Shown: one piece after another, positions 22,153 to 32,652 of the stretch
How the letters are laid out: each line of letters opens with the position of its first letter
Numbering within the stretch: the first letter of the stretch is position 1
NCBI GenBank assembly: GCA_950022295.1
Contig: OX465601.1
Location: 79,307,501 to 79,371,500 of the forward strand
Direction: 5' to 3'
From: Bromus sterilis
Lineage: Eukaryota; Streptophyta; Magnoliopsida; Poales; Poaceae
Length of the DNA stretch: 64,000 nucleotides
Notes under the pieces: model-generated
The model's input: only the letters and a program-made list of their open reading frames with translations
Told to the model about the DNA's origin: nothing
Database searches by the model: none
Made by a program: the position numbers and the translations under genes

Positions 22153-22683
22153 TGATGTGCGAGGTGATGATAGTGATTTCTCGCCCTTCGTTGGTAAACC
22201 CCAAGAGGAAGGTGTGATGTAGCACAGCAGAAAATTTCCCTCAGTAAATATACCAAGGTTTGTCTCCAGTAGGACTCCAGAGATGATAAGTAGGTGTCAG
22301 CGGCGCAACTGACGCGGACCTGCACACAGACGCAAATAACTTTGTTCCCAACGAAGTTCAGAGAGGTTGTCAATCTCTCCGGTCTTGTTGTTCACAAAGG
22401 ATCAAACACAAGGGATAATGATAGCAACTGAAAGTAAAAGCACAAAAGTAAATGAGTGTGGAAACAGTGATGAGGATATGGACCGGGATACGTGATGTTC
22501 ACTAGTGATGTCTCTCTCCCAAAAGACGATAAAACTGCTATGCGAGGTGAAAAATTATAGAAGGGCAATTGACAGGATTATGAACGGACCGCAATGCTAA
22601 CTATGCTACAAAAAAAGAAAGAGGCTCAAAAGCATGGGCAGAATGCCAAAATAAGTAGACCGAAATCCAACTGCATCTACTAC
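22153..22683 (-). repeat. 5' LTR of element A, 3' part
   Basis: Minus-strand end of the 5' LTR, from TGATGTGCGAGG on the plus strand to the ACTAC target of element G. The rest is at 36651-37756. Confidence 0.9.
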
Positions 22684-23976
22684 TGTTAGACCAAGTATGT
22701 GATCAGAGGGGGAGGGGGTGAATGATCACTTCAAAATTTTGCATGAAACTATGAAGTGAAGCATAACTCAGCAACCGAAGACATTCAACAGAAAGGTAAA
22801 CATTGAAGCAGAACATGATCGAAGCAGAACATAGCGAATCAAAAGCATCGAATCAATTGCATTGAAGCAGATCACTGAAGCAATTGATAAACTGAATGTA
22901 AGTGCGGAAAGTAAAACGAACTCTTGACTCGGCGATGTTTGTTCGACCAGTTCACACTCTGCAAAGTGCTACGTCTGGTTGGAGGGACTTGTGATTGAAC
23001 ACAGGAGCTAACCTCTCTCCGTCCGTATCTCCACTGCACCAATCTCCTTGAGCTTGGTCAGTTCTTCACTCGTGGTTGATTATTGAGGAAATCACCGAAA
23101 CCTTTGACAAACTGGACTTCGAGGCGACAATAACTCTTCGCTCTCTGAAGAACAACTCTCTAACCGTCTAGGAGAATTGCAGTTCTCCAAGATAAAAAGG
23201 CTAGCAAACTTCTTCCTAAGTCATAATGAATCAACTCAGATCAATAGGACTTATGCTTCGGTGGATGGGTTTTTGAAATGCTTCGGTGGGGTTTCTCTCT
23301 CTCTCTCCTCTGTAGGGAATCAATCTTGGAGCAGCCGCCGGCCAATGAGGGCGGGGGTGGCGTATTTATAGGTGGAAATCCCTAGGAGCGAAATGACTGA
23401 AGTGACCCGATGTGACAGCTTGACACCTGTCCCCAACGGTCATATTTCCAATCAATGCGCAACTTTACTTGCGGTCCAAGTAAAGCTGACTCACGGACTT
23501 GGTTCTGCTTCAGGAGCCGAAAGAACAAAGTCTTCGCTGGTGAAGCATTACCTAGCTCACATGAGATTTCTTCAACTCTGGATTCTCACTGTTTAAGATT
23601 CGATCTGAGTCTTTTCATCAAAACCTTCGGAGTACATTTACTAAACCCCTCTTGATAGTACGGTTTTTCCTACGACTCAAAGAAGTAAAAAGAACTACGC
23701 AAAAACAACTAAGTCTTGCGCCATCTTGATCATCTTCTTCGATGAGACGAGCTTCAGGATTCCTTATCTTTTTAGGGGTCGACATCCATGATGAGCTTCA
23801 CTCCAGAGGATGTGCTTCGGTAAAAGTATAAATCTTCGTTGAAGCTTTATCACCAACCTATAACTTCAGGAACCTAACCATCTGTTTCACACTAGAAAAC
23901 TTGTTAGTTCCTCTACTGTTTTGACCAACAATATCCAAAACTCTTGAGAGCAAACTCTAAGATATGAAGCTTATGA
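22684..23976 (-). repeat. 3' LTR of element G
   Basis: 1293 bp, about 1 percent different from the 5' LTR by eye except in the last 25 or so bases, which differ strongly. A TATA box (minus CCTATAAATACG) is at 23361-23372 with an ATTGG motif about 20 bases upstream. Confidence 0.87.
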
Positions 23977-23984
23977 CTCCCCCT
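23977..23984 (-). other. Polypurine tract of element G
   Basis: Minus strand AGGGGGAG ends where the LTR should begin. The position supports placing the LTR end at 23976 and not at the apparent AACA at 23930. Confidence 0.65.
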
Positions 23985-24395
23985 GAATGCAAGCATTGAA
24001 GATTTGTATAATCGAAGAAAATGCTTGTTGAAGAATATCATCAATGGGAAGCCTAACACATATCTTAGCGAATCAATTTGCATATAGAGGATATGACTTG
24101 AAGAATATGCAATCATCCAATAACCTGTGAACTTAAAGATAATAACCACCTGCAAGATAAAATGTAGAAAAGCAACTTGCAAGCACGGGGTTATTAACAT
24201 ATATGATAAAACAGTTCACAGCTGAAGTAATACTTTAAGTTACAACCCAATCGAAGAATGGAATGTTTGTCGTAGCTTAACATGCAAAAGATCGAATCAA
24301 AACCCTAAACCCCGCAGCGAATCTAAACTCGATGCTACTTTCTCCCCCTTTTTGTCAATAATTGGACAAAAGGTTGATAGGTAGATCAAGAGCAT

Positions 24396-27300
24396 CTATG
24401 CGTTAGCTGCAACCCTGGGACCCTGCACATTGTCTTCGCCTGAAGAGGATGCATCGCCTGAAGTTTCTCCTTCGGTCGAAGCAGGTGACTCTTCCTCGTC
24501 GAAGTCCATCGGCGCTTGAAGCAATTCAAGGTCGCTGTCGTCGAGAGGATCGTCTTCGTGCTTCGATGTGTGAGAGTCTTCGTCCGAGAAGGTGTCGGGG
24601 CGAATCTGTTCAGCAGGGTTGACAAAGAGAACTTCATCAATCTTGTCTAGTGATGGTATCTTGGGGTTGGGGCGATCAATCGAATCATTTCTGGAAAAGT
24701 GCCTCTGCAAATGTGGGTACTCCTTGAATATGCAATCGGCTTCAAGTTTCTTCACTGAGTTGAATTTCCTTAGGCCTTTCCAAGAATGACGCTTCAGAAC
24801 CTTCAAGTATTGGTTGTTATTCAAGGCAATGTTACCAACTCTGTTTATCTCATCAGACAGATGTTGCATCTGGCGCTGATTTCCTTCGATGAAGTTTTCT
24901 AGCAGTTGTTGGTTTCGAATAGCAATTTCAAAGTGGTACACTTCTTTTTGAAAACGCTTCGACATATTTCGCTCATTGACGTGCTGTCTGACTCCTACAT
25001 ATGTTGCAAAAGGGTCGTTTGGCCGCCTGAAGATGTTCATTGTATCGCGGACTGGAGGGCAGAACAGCTTCGGGTGATGCTTCGCAGTGTAATCTTCGCT
25101 GCGTCCATGGTTGCAGATGGCTTGCAGCCAAGGGGCATATGGCTTCAGTTGATTTACCAATTCTGCAGCTTGTACCATGTACCGAAGAAAACAATCCTCG
25201 AAGTCAAACACATGTCCATGAGTGAGCTTCATTAGAGCATGACGAGTTGGGTACAAAATATTGGATTCTTCATTCGCTGTACTGAGAGGCATTAGTGAGT
25301 TTGACAAGATATGAAACCAAGTCTTCGATATGAACACTAAATGCTTCGGGCGAATGTTTTCTGGCATGTGATCTCCAGAGACTTCGGGATCCAATAAAGA
25401 TGCAAATTCAGCTTCAGTGGGATCCGGTAACATGTGAACTTTTGCAATTTCTCCAGTGTGTCTTGGGATGTTTATAATATCCATGAATTCATCTGTATGC
25501 ATCCTGAAGACTTTCCCTTGAATCATCCATTCAAGAATCCATGTGCTAGTATCTTCTGGGGTTCCAGAGACATATAGTGTGACATAGAATTGCTTCACTA
25601 GCTCTGAATTGAATGGAGTTTCCATGGCAAATAATCCAGTCAAGTTCTGTGCTTCGATGGTTTCCATGATGTTTTGGAAGCACGTTGCAGAAGCTAGACT
25701 GTGCATATCCAAGTACTTGTGTCTGAAAAGTACACCTTTCTGGCAGTAAAGCTTCGTGTACAAGATTTGCTGTTCAGCAGTCCAGAATCGAAGATCATCA
25801 GCTGTTCTTGGTGAATCATATGGACTAGTGCCAAAGAATCGAAGCTTCTTGCGATGAACTTCAATGTCAAATTCAGGACCGTGTCTTGACGAAGATCCTT
25901 CTCCCAGGAAAATGGGAAAAGTCTCTCTTGGATAGATGGAGTCCAGCTAGGTGTCCTGAGCAGGAATGCAATGCCTTCGAGCGTCTGTGATTCGCCCTTT
26001 CGGTTGAGTGACGATGGCCAACTCATTTGCTTCGGCTTCAGCTTCGATTTCTGCATCAGCATTGGCTTCAGCATTAATAGCTTGAACTTGGGCTTCGCCT
26101 TGTTTGTCTTCAGACTCCTCAGCAGAGTGAGCTGAAGAGTAATCCTTTTCAGGAATGGCTTGAGGGGGTGGAGAGTTTTCTGGCGCAAAATTGTCTTGAG
26201 CGGATGGTTGTGGAGCGGGTTGAGGTGGAGGAGGAGTTAGAGCTCGGGGTGGAACGACTTCGGGGGCGGATGGCTTCGATGTGGGTTTGCCAAGCTTGAT
26301 GATTCTGCATCGAGGGGGCGATGCCTTTCTAGGGGCCTTCTTTGCCGGATGAGAGCTCACCTCATCAGCTTCTTAAGTGTCAGAAATGAGACGCCTCTTC
26401 CTTTGTTGCAATATAGGAAGTGGTGAAGCTAATTGCTTGAGCATGGCTTCGCGCTTCTTTGAGTCAAGAGCCATGACTGAAGCATTGTGAGTCTTGCAGC
26501 ATTCTTCAATGGCAGACTTTAACTTGTCTTGAAAGACTTGAATATTTTGCTTCGTTTGTTCATTAACAATAGCAATCTTCTTCGAAGCAGCTACGGCTTC
26601 GCTCTTGAAGTCCTCATCAGACTCATCATCTGCTTTCTTCTTGAATTTCAGAATCCTAGCAGTTTCTGATCTGTTCCTTGAGTGCAAATCTCTCAGCTGA
26701 TTGTTCAAGGTTTCGAGCATGGCTGAAAGATTTGGAGAAATGTATATATTCCCAATATCCACAGCCTGGGGATTTATAGCTTCAGCAAGCTTACAGTATA
26801 CCTGAAACAGGCTTAAACAGTCCCAGAGCTCACCTTCTCTAGCCTCTGGAAAATTGTGTTCACTATGCTCAGCTTCATCATGGGTTTCGGGGACAGGAGC
26901 TGCGACTGGCTTCGGGGGAATTTCCTTCGGTGCCATGTCCACAGCGGCTTCCTTTTGAGCGGCCCTGGCAGCTTTCTCAGCCTTCTTTGTGCGAAGGATA
27001 TCCAGCTGAGCTTGGCGTTTGGCTTCAGCTTCAGCAAGTTGTTTGGCTTCGGCGGCAGCCTTAGCCTCTTGAGCTTTAGCTTCAGCTAGCTTGCGCTTCG
27101 CTTCAGCTTGCTGGTTTGCCTCGGCCAGCTCCTTCCTTTGCTTTTCAAGATCAACAACTTCTCTATCAGCTTTCTCTTTTTCTTTGGCTTCTTTCTCAGC
27201 CTTAGATTTGGCTTGAGCTTCGGCATGCAGACGTTCAGCTTCGATGCGGTCTCTCTTCCGCAATTTAGCTTCTGTCAACTTCTTTGTGCCAACCTGGGCA

Positions 27301-28323
27301 TATGTTTGGCCAGGCTTAGCCACAGTTGTCTTCAGCTTCGAAGCTTTAACAGGCTCTGGAGCTTTGGCTTCGGGCACAGCAGTAGGCTTAGCCACAGGCT
27401 TTGCCTTCGGGTCATGCCGTTCCTTGGTCCTCTGCTCGGATGGAACAGGACGGCGGGGAGGCTTGGAGGACAGGGGTGCCTCGACTACCAAGTTCGTCAA
27501 GTCAATGTTCCTCTTTGGAGCAGGAGGTGCTGTAGGTTCATGAAACTTAACACCCTTAGGAGCAGTTGGCTTCGCTCCAGCCTTCTTCTTCAGAGGCTTC
27601 TTACTCAGTTTCTTCTTAGGACTTGGGGGGATGGGTGAGTGCTCTGACTCATCATCTGCTTCATCAGCAGGATCGTCATCGATCGAGTCTTCAAGCGGAG
27701 CAGCTGCTTCAGCTTCGTCATCGGCTTCATGTTCAGCCTCCTCGTCTGAAGCAGGAGGGGGTGAATCACTCAGCTTCCGAAGCTTTCGCCTCTTCTTAGG
27801 CTTCGATGGTTCGGCTTCATCAAGCCCTGCAACAGCTAGAGCTTTTGCTTTCTTCTCTTCTCGAATCCTCTTCTTTTCAGCCAAAATAGCAAGCCTTATT
27901 TTCTCATCTGGATAATCATCCGGAGTCTTGAGTGAATTTGGGTGAGGAACAGCCGGAGGCTTCGGGTAGAATTTCTTCCTGTTGGCTTAAGTGTATTGAG
28001 CACACATAGCAGTGGTGTATCTATAAGGAGGACTGAATGCAAATTGCATTGCCCACTTCCAAGTTGGGATGCTCTTATACTTGTACCACCGGATGGCCCA
28101 ATATCTTCGAATTCGTTGCAGTCTCATCTTTCTATCATGATCTGTTTCTTCTGGAGGAGTGTCATAGCCCATCTTGATGCGAATGGCTTCGGGAATGCCT
28201 CGGGCATTATTCACTTCTTTAGTTTTGCCTCCTTTGCCCTTCTGCTTCGGTGGCTCTGGGTAATTTTCCAGTCCTTCAACAATCGGAGACTCATTCCCCA
28301 TTGCAGCCTCTTCGTCAGACACC
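24396..28323 (-). pseudogene. Accessory ('env-like' position) gene of element G, broken by 3 stops
   Basis: Four open stretches (28322-27987, 27986-26373, 26372-25947, 25946-24396) are all in one frame, so one protein of about 1,300 residues was ancestral. The likely start is ATG in the sequence GCAATGGGGAATG near 28304. It has: an N-terminal part ending in WKWAMQFAFSPPYRY; a basic and acidic low-complexity region; a Lys/Glu/Ala coiled coil at about 27285-26925 (AEAKRKLAEAKAQEA); a Pro-rich segment; and a C-terminal domain (LVKQFYVTLYVSG, KVFRMHTDEFMDII) resembling the putative plant transposon protein domain found as an extra ORF in plant retrotransposons. The tail is acidic. No signal peptide or membrane helix is evident, so an envelope role is not supported. 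Stops at 27987, 26373 and 25947 all fit Gln codon changes. Confidence 0.8.
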
Positions 28324-28534
28324 CTGTGATTAGAAGTATAGACAAGAGGGAAACAAGGAGAGGGAATGAATAAGCACAGGCAAAGGTTTCAACCAAAACC
28401 AAAACAATTTTGACAGGAGCCCAGATCAATCTCAGATTGGATGCAGCTCTGTTTATGAATTTGGCTAGAACAAGTTCGAAAACAAGACCTAACCCAATCC
28501 AGTTCAGAGAACGAATCGTATCTTAAGCACTGAC
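28324..28534 (-). other. Candidate intron before the G accessory gene
   Basis: A strong donor CAG then GTCAGT (28534-28529 on the minus strand) and an acceptor CTAATCACAG at 28333-28324 bracket a T-rich 211-base stretch. The coding frame begins just after the acceptor. An alternative donor GG then GTACGC near 28702 would give a 379-base intron. Confidence 0.5.
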
Positions 28535-28880
28535 CTGAGGAGATGGGATTGCTTAGATGCTAAGAACAGCTTTCCCAAGATGAAAAGAGCCGCACATATC
28601 AAACAGCCCTATAAACAGAAATCAAAACCCTAGCAGAACTTAGATCCAAACCCTAGATGAAGAACACGGGAAACAAGATTGGATCCAAGGAGCTTTGCGT
28701 ACCCTAACTTGGTGACGCAAGGCGGCTACGGCGACGGAGGGCGGAGAAGTGCTCTGCGTCGACGAGGAAGGTCCACGGCGGCGGCGTTCCGGCAGTGAAG
28801 CGGCGACGGCGACGACGAGGACGAGAGCTCTGCGGATGCTCGAGGAGGGAGACGGAGAAGTCGGAGAGAATGAGCGAGGG
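28535..28880 (-). other. Leader-like region of the G accessory gene
   Basis: Downstream of the TATA box the minus strand is CT-rich, then rich in CGTCGCCG-type words. It has no ATG for about 250 bases (the first is in TGATATGTGCGG near 28594), then contains CTAGGGTTT blocks. This resembles a plant 5' untranslated leader and not retrotransposon coding DNA. Confidence 0.5.
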
Positions 28881-28904
28881 GTGAACCGTTTCGGTGGGGG
28901 GACG

Positions 28905-28915
28905 CCTTAAATAGG
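28905..28915 (-). promoter_or_regulatory. Internal TATA box, probable promoter of the accessory gene
   Basis: The minus strand reads CCTATTTAAGG, followed about 25 bases later by a C/T-rich start region. It sits about 490 bases after the pol stop and 580 before the accessory frame. No other TATA-like motif occurs in this spacer. Confidence 0.5.
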
Positions 28916-29042
28916 CACGATCTGGAGCGGTTACCAGATCACATCGAACGGTTCTCAGCGACTGACTCTTCCGATTCAACGGCTCAGATGAAGTGGCGTA
29001 TCGCGAGCGAATCTCAACGACCCGGAGAAGACGGGGACTCAA

Positions 29043-29403
29043 CGGCCGAAGAATAAGTCTTGACCGAGAGCAAAAACTTTGATAAAGTTGGAAACATTTG
29101 CTTCGGAACTCAATGATGCTCGAAGCAATATGCTTTCCGTTTCAATTGTGCTTATCATTCAAGATAGAAAAGATTGGGAGCGAAACATAATAGAGGGGGT
29201 AGGGTCCGAAACTTATCACTTCGAAGAACAACAACGAAGCTAAAAGTGATAAGCATAGGGGACAAAAGAAACGAATAAATAAATCAAACTAAAAACAAAA
29301 AGCAAATGGCAAACGAAGCGAAACTTGGACGAAGAGAAACTCAAGCGAAACTAAACAAATAAAGCACAACGAAGGTGATTATATACAGTGAAAAGTTTCG
29401 ATC
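29043..29403. other. Spacer between pol and accessory promoter of G
   Basis: A-rich, non-coding, with repeated CGAA and GAAGC words (for example around 29220-29380). No ORF. Confidence 0.6.
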
Positions 29404-32400
29404 TTACAGAACATTGTGTGAGTCTAAGATGTTTAGCTCACATCTCAATGCACAAAACCTTTTCTCCTCCAATGGCTTCGTGAATATGTCTGCCAATTGA
29501 TCTTCAGTTCTTACATGGCTCATCTCAATGTCTTCGCGCTGAACATGATCTCGAAGAAAATGATGACGAATATCAATATGCTTCGTTCGAGAGTGTTGCA
29601 CAGGATTGTGAGAAATCTTGATGGCACTCTCATTGTCACAAAGCAGAGGGATTTTCTTCACATAAATACCATAATCTTTCAGCGTCTGCTTAAGCCAAAG
29701 TATTTGAGTGCAGCATGAGCCAGCAGCAATGTATTCAGCTTCAGCAGTAGATATTGAGACACAGTTTTGTTTCTTTGAAGCCCAACACACAAGAGATCTA
29801 CCAAGAAAATGACAAGTGCCTGAGGTAGATTTCCTGTCAACCCTATCACCAGCCCAGTCTGAATCAGAATATCCAATCAAATCAAACTGAGTGCCTTTGG
29901 GATACCAAAGTCCCAAAGAAGGAGTATGTGCTAGATATCGAAGAATTCGCTTCACAGCTATATGATGCGATTCCTTCGGATTTGCCTGAAATCGAGCACA
30001 AATACAAACTGATAGCATGATGTCAGGTCTAGATGCACATAAGTATAAGAGAGAACCTATCATGGACCGAAACTTTTTCTGATCGAAGGGTTTCCCTTTC
30101 TCATCTGCATCAAGAAAACCATTAGTAGGCATGGGAGTTCTAATGGTCTTGCATTCAGCAAGATCAAACTTCTTCAGGCAATCCTTCAAGTATTTATCTT
30201 GTGAAATAAAGGTGCCATTCTTCTGTTGTCGAATCTGAAGTCCAAGGAAAAACTTCAACTCTCCCATCATAGACATCTCATATTTCTTCGACATCATCCT
30301 TGCAAATTCTTCGCTGATCTCAGTGTTAGTACAGCCAAAAATAATATCATCTACATAAATCTGACACACAAATAGATCATTGTTATATGATCGAGTGAAA
30401 AGAGTGGGGTCAGTTGTTCCTGGTTTGAAGCCTTTCTTCAGGAGGAAATCCTTCAGTGTTTCATACCAAGCACGAGGTGCTTGCTTCAGTCCATACAAAG
30501 CTTTGTGAAGCCTGTACACCATATCAGGATTCTTCGAGTCTTCAAAACCTGGGGGCTGCATAACATACACTTCTTTTTCGATTTCACCATTAAGAAACGC
30601 ACTTTTGACATCCATTTGATATAGCAATATATTTTTGTGGTTAGCAAAAGAAAGCATGACACGAATGGATTCGAGACGTGCTACTGGAGCATAGGTTTCA
30701 CCAAAGTCAATGCCTTCGATTTGGGTGTAACCTTGTGCTACCAATCTAGCCTTATTTCTTACCACAATACCGTCTTCATCTTTCTTGTTGCGAAATATCC
30801 ACTTGGTGCCAATTACATTGTGCTTCGTGGGATCTGGCCTTTCAACAAGTGACCAGACCTTGTTCCTTTCAAATTGGTGAAGTTCTTCCATCATAGCTAA
30901 TAACCAATCAGGGTCCTTCATGGCTTCATCATATTTTGAAGGCTCTAGCATGGAGACAAAAGAAAAGTTTCCACAGAAGTTAGCCAAACGAGTACGAGAG
31001 CGAGTAGTGGGGCGACCTGGTTGATTGATATCTTCAAGGATCGAATCCACATCAACTCTTCTTCGAACTCGTGATAACGAAGTATCATTTGCTTCAGGCT
31101 CAGCTTCTGCTTCAGGATCTGCATCAGCTTCGGGATCAGCTTCACCTTCAGCTTCAGCATTTCCTTCAGGATTAGCATTTCCTTCGTTCCTTTGACCTTC
31201 TTCGTCCTGTTCATCATTGGCTTCAGGATATTGATCTCCAGCGCCCCGGGCTATGTGTGGGAACATTGGACCATCATCATCCCTAACAACTTGACGTTGA
31301 TTGGCTTCAACAGGGCGAATCTCACCAATAGCCATGGACCTTATTACTTCATCAAGAGGAGGTTCATCTAGATCATGAGGCAAATGCTCCTTTTGAGAGC
31401 CATTAGTTTCATCAAACCTTACATTCACAGTTTCCATAACTTTCCCAAAGTGAGAGTTATAGACTCTGTAAGTGTGAGAGTTTGAGCCATAACCTAAAAG
31501 AAAACCTTCATGTGCCTTAGGGGCAAATTTGGAGCTATGATTCATATCTCTAATAAAGCATGGAGCACCAAATACCCTAAGATATGAGACATTTGGTTTG
31601 TTACCAGTGATAAGCTCATGTGAAGTTTTCTTCAAGAATTTGTGAAGGTAAACCTTGTTGATGATGTGACATGCAGTATTGATTGCTTCGGCCCAGAACC
31701 TAATAGGAGTCTTGTATTCAGCAAGCATTGTTCTGGCCATCTCAATAAGAGTTCTATTCTTCCTTTCAACTACACCATTCTGTTGAGGTGTATAAGCAGC
31801 AGAGAACTCATGAGTAAAACCATGATCATCAAGAAAATCTTCAATATGAGTATTCTTGAACTCAGTTCCATTATCACTTCGGATATGCTTCAGAGATAAT
31901 TCATATTCTGTTTGAGCTCTCTTAGCGAATGACTTGAAGATTTCAACCACTTTGCTCTTGTCATCCAAAAAGAAAACCCAAGAATAACGAGAAAAATCAT
32001 CAACAATAACTAGACCATATTTGTTTCCTCCCAGACTTGCATAATTTTGAGGACCAAAAAGATCCATATGAAGCAATTCAAGAGGACGAGTGGTACTCAT
32101 GATGGTCTTAGCTGAATGATGTTTCTTCGTAATTTTACCAGCTTCGCAAGCACTACAGAGACGATCCTTATCGAATTTTACTTCGGTAAGACCAATAACA
32201 TGATTCTTCTTCACTAGGTTATGAAGATTTCTCATCCCTGCATGACCAAGTCTTCGATGCCATAACCAGCCAGATGAAGCTTTTGCCATTAAGCAAGTGG
32301 ATACAGCAGGGCCCGAAGAAAAATCAACAATGTGTAGATCTCCCTTTCGGTATCCCTCGAAGACAAACGTATAGTCATCCTGTGAAAAGACAACACAACG

Positions 32401-32652
32401 CGAAGCAGAAAACAACACAAGCATACGCATATCGCATAACTTTGAAATAGACATAAGATTATATCCAAGAGATTGGACCAGCATAACCTTGTCAATGTGC
32501 TTATCCTTCGATATGGCAATCTTACCCAAACCTAACACTTTACCTTTGTTGTTATCACCGAAGGTAATGTACTTCAGAGAAGATTGAGATAGTTTTTCTT
32601 CGGTGAACAACTCCTTGTCTCCGGTCATATGATTTGTACAACCACTATCCAT
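29404..32652 (-). CDS. Copia pol of element G: protease tip, integrase, RT, RNase H
   Basis: 1082 codons without a break. Residues 1-12 (MDSGCTNHMTGD) include the DSG that I take as the protease active site, so the true frame starts upstream and 32652 is only an internal ATG. GAG-pre-integrase zinc region 100-172 (HRRLGHAGMRNL, CSACEAGK). Integrase core with Asp197, Asp260 and Glu296, a perfect D,D-35-E. Residues 485-525 are an unusual Glu/Ala/Pro-rich acidic linker. Reverse transcriptase 580-830 with YVDD at 766-769. RNase H 920-1062 (SDSDWAGD, STAEAEYIAA, DNESAIKI, HIDIRHHFLRD). Together they copy RNA to DNA and insert it. All catalytic residues are present, so the enzymes could be active if expressed. 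Confidence 0.93.
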   Translation of the reverse strand: MDSGCTNHMTGDKELFTEEKLSQSSLKYITFGDNNKGKVLGLGKIAISKDKHIDKVMLVQSLGYNLMSISKLCDMRMLVLFSASRCVVFSQDDYTFVFEGYRKGDLHIVDFSSGPAVSTCLMAKASSGWLWHRRLGHAGMRNLHNLVKKNHVIGLTEVKFDKDRLCSACEAGKITKKHHSAKTIMSTTRPLELLHMDLFGPQNYASLGGNKYGLVIVDDFSRYSWVFFLDDKSKVVEIFKSFAKRAQTEYELSLKHIRSDNGTEFKNTHIEDFLDDHGFTHEFSAAYTPQQNGVVERKNRTLIEMARTMLAEYKTPIRFWAEAINTACHIINKVYLHKFLKKTSHELITGNKPNVSYLRVFGAPCFIRDMNHSSKFAPKAHEGFLLGYGSNSHTYRVYNSHFGKVMETVNVRFDETNGSQKEHLPHDLDEPPLDEVIRSMAIGEIRPVEANQRQVVRDDDGPMFPHIARGAGDQYPEANDEQDEEGQRNEGNANPEGNAEAEGEADPEADADPEAEAEPEANDTSLSRVRRRVDVDSILEDINQPGRPTTRSRTRLANFCGNFSFVSMLEPSKYDEAMKDPDWLLAMMEELHQFERNKVWSLVERPDPTKHNVIGTKWIFRNKKDEDGIVVRNKARLVAQGYTQIEGIDFGETYAPVARLESIRVMLSFANHKNILLYQMDVKSAFLNGEIEKEVYVMQPPGFEDSKNPDMVYRLHKALYGLKQAPRAWYETLKDFLLKKGFKPGTTDPTLFTRSYNNDLFVCQIYVDDIIFGCTNTEISEEFARMMSKKYEMSMMGELKFFLGLQIRQQKNGTFISQDKYLKDCLKKFDLAECKTIRTPMPTNGFLDADEKGKPFDQKKFRSMIGSLLYLCASRPDIMLSVCICARFQANPKESHHIAVKRILRYLAHTPSLGLWYPKGTQFDLIGYSDSDWAGDRVDRKSTSGTCHFLGRSLVCWASKKQNCVSISTAEAEYIAAGSCCTQILWLKQTLKDYGIYVKKIPLLCDNESAIKISHNPVQHSRTKHIDIRHHFLRDHVQREDIEMSHVRTEDQLADIFTKPLEEKRFCALRCELNILDSHNVL

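Noticed and set aside
23930..23932. Placing the LTR end of G at the apparent TGTT...AACA tips near 23930 and 36606
   Set aside because: The similarity between LTR copies extends beyond this point, the purine tract is at 23977, and the ACTAC duplication fits only the longer LTR.
26856..27915. Several plus-strand ORFs of 77-176 codons rich in Ser, Phe and Leu
   Set aside because: Antisense shadows of the Lys/Glu/Ala-rich accessory gene of element G.
28704..29042. 112-codon minus-strand ORF in the spacer of element G as a gene
   Set aside because: It starts upstream of the TATA box and its Arg/Ser/Pro-rich reading comes from the CG-rich leader; more likely untranslated.
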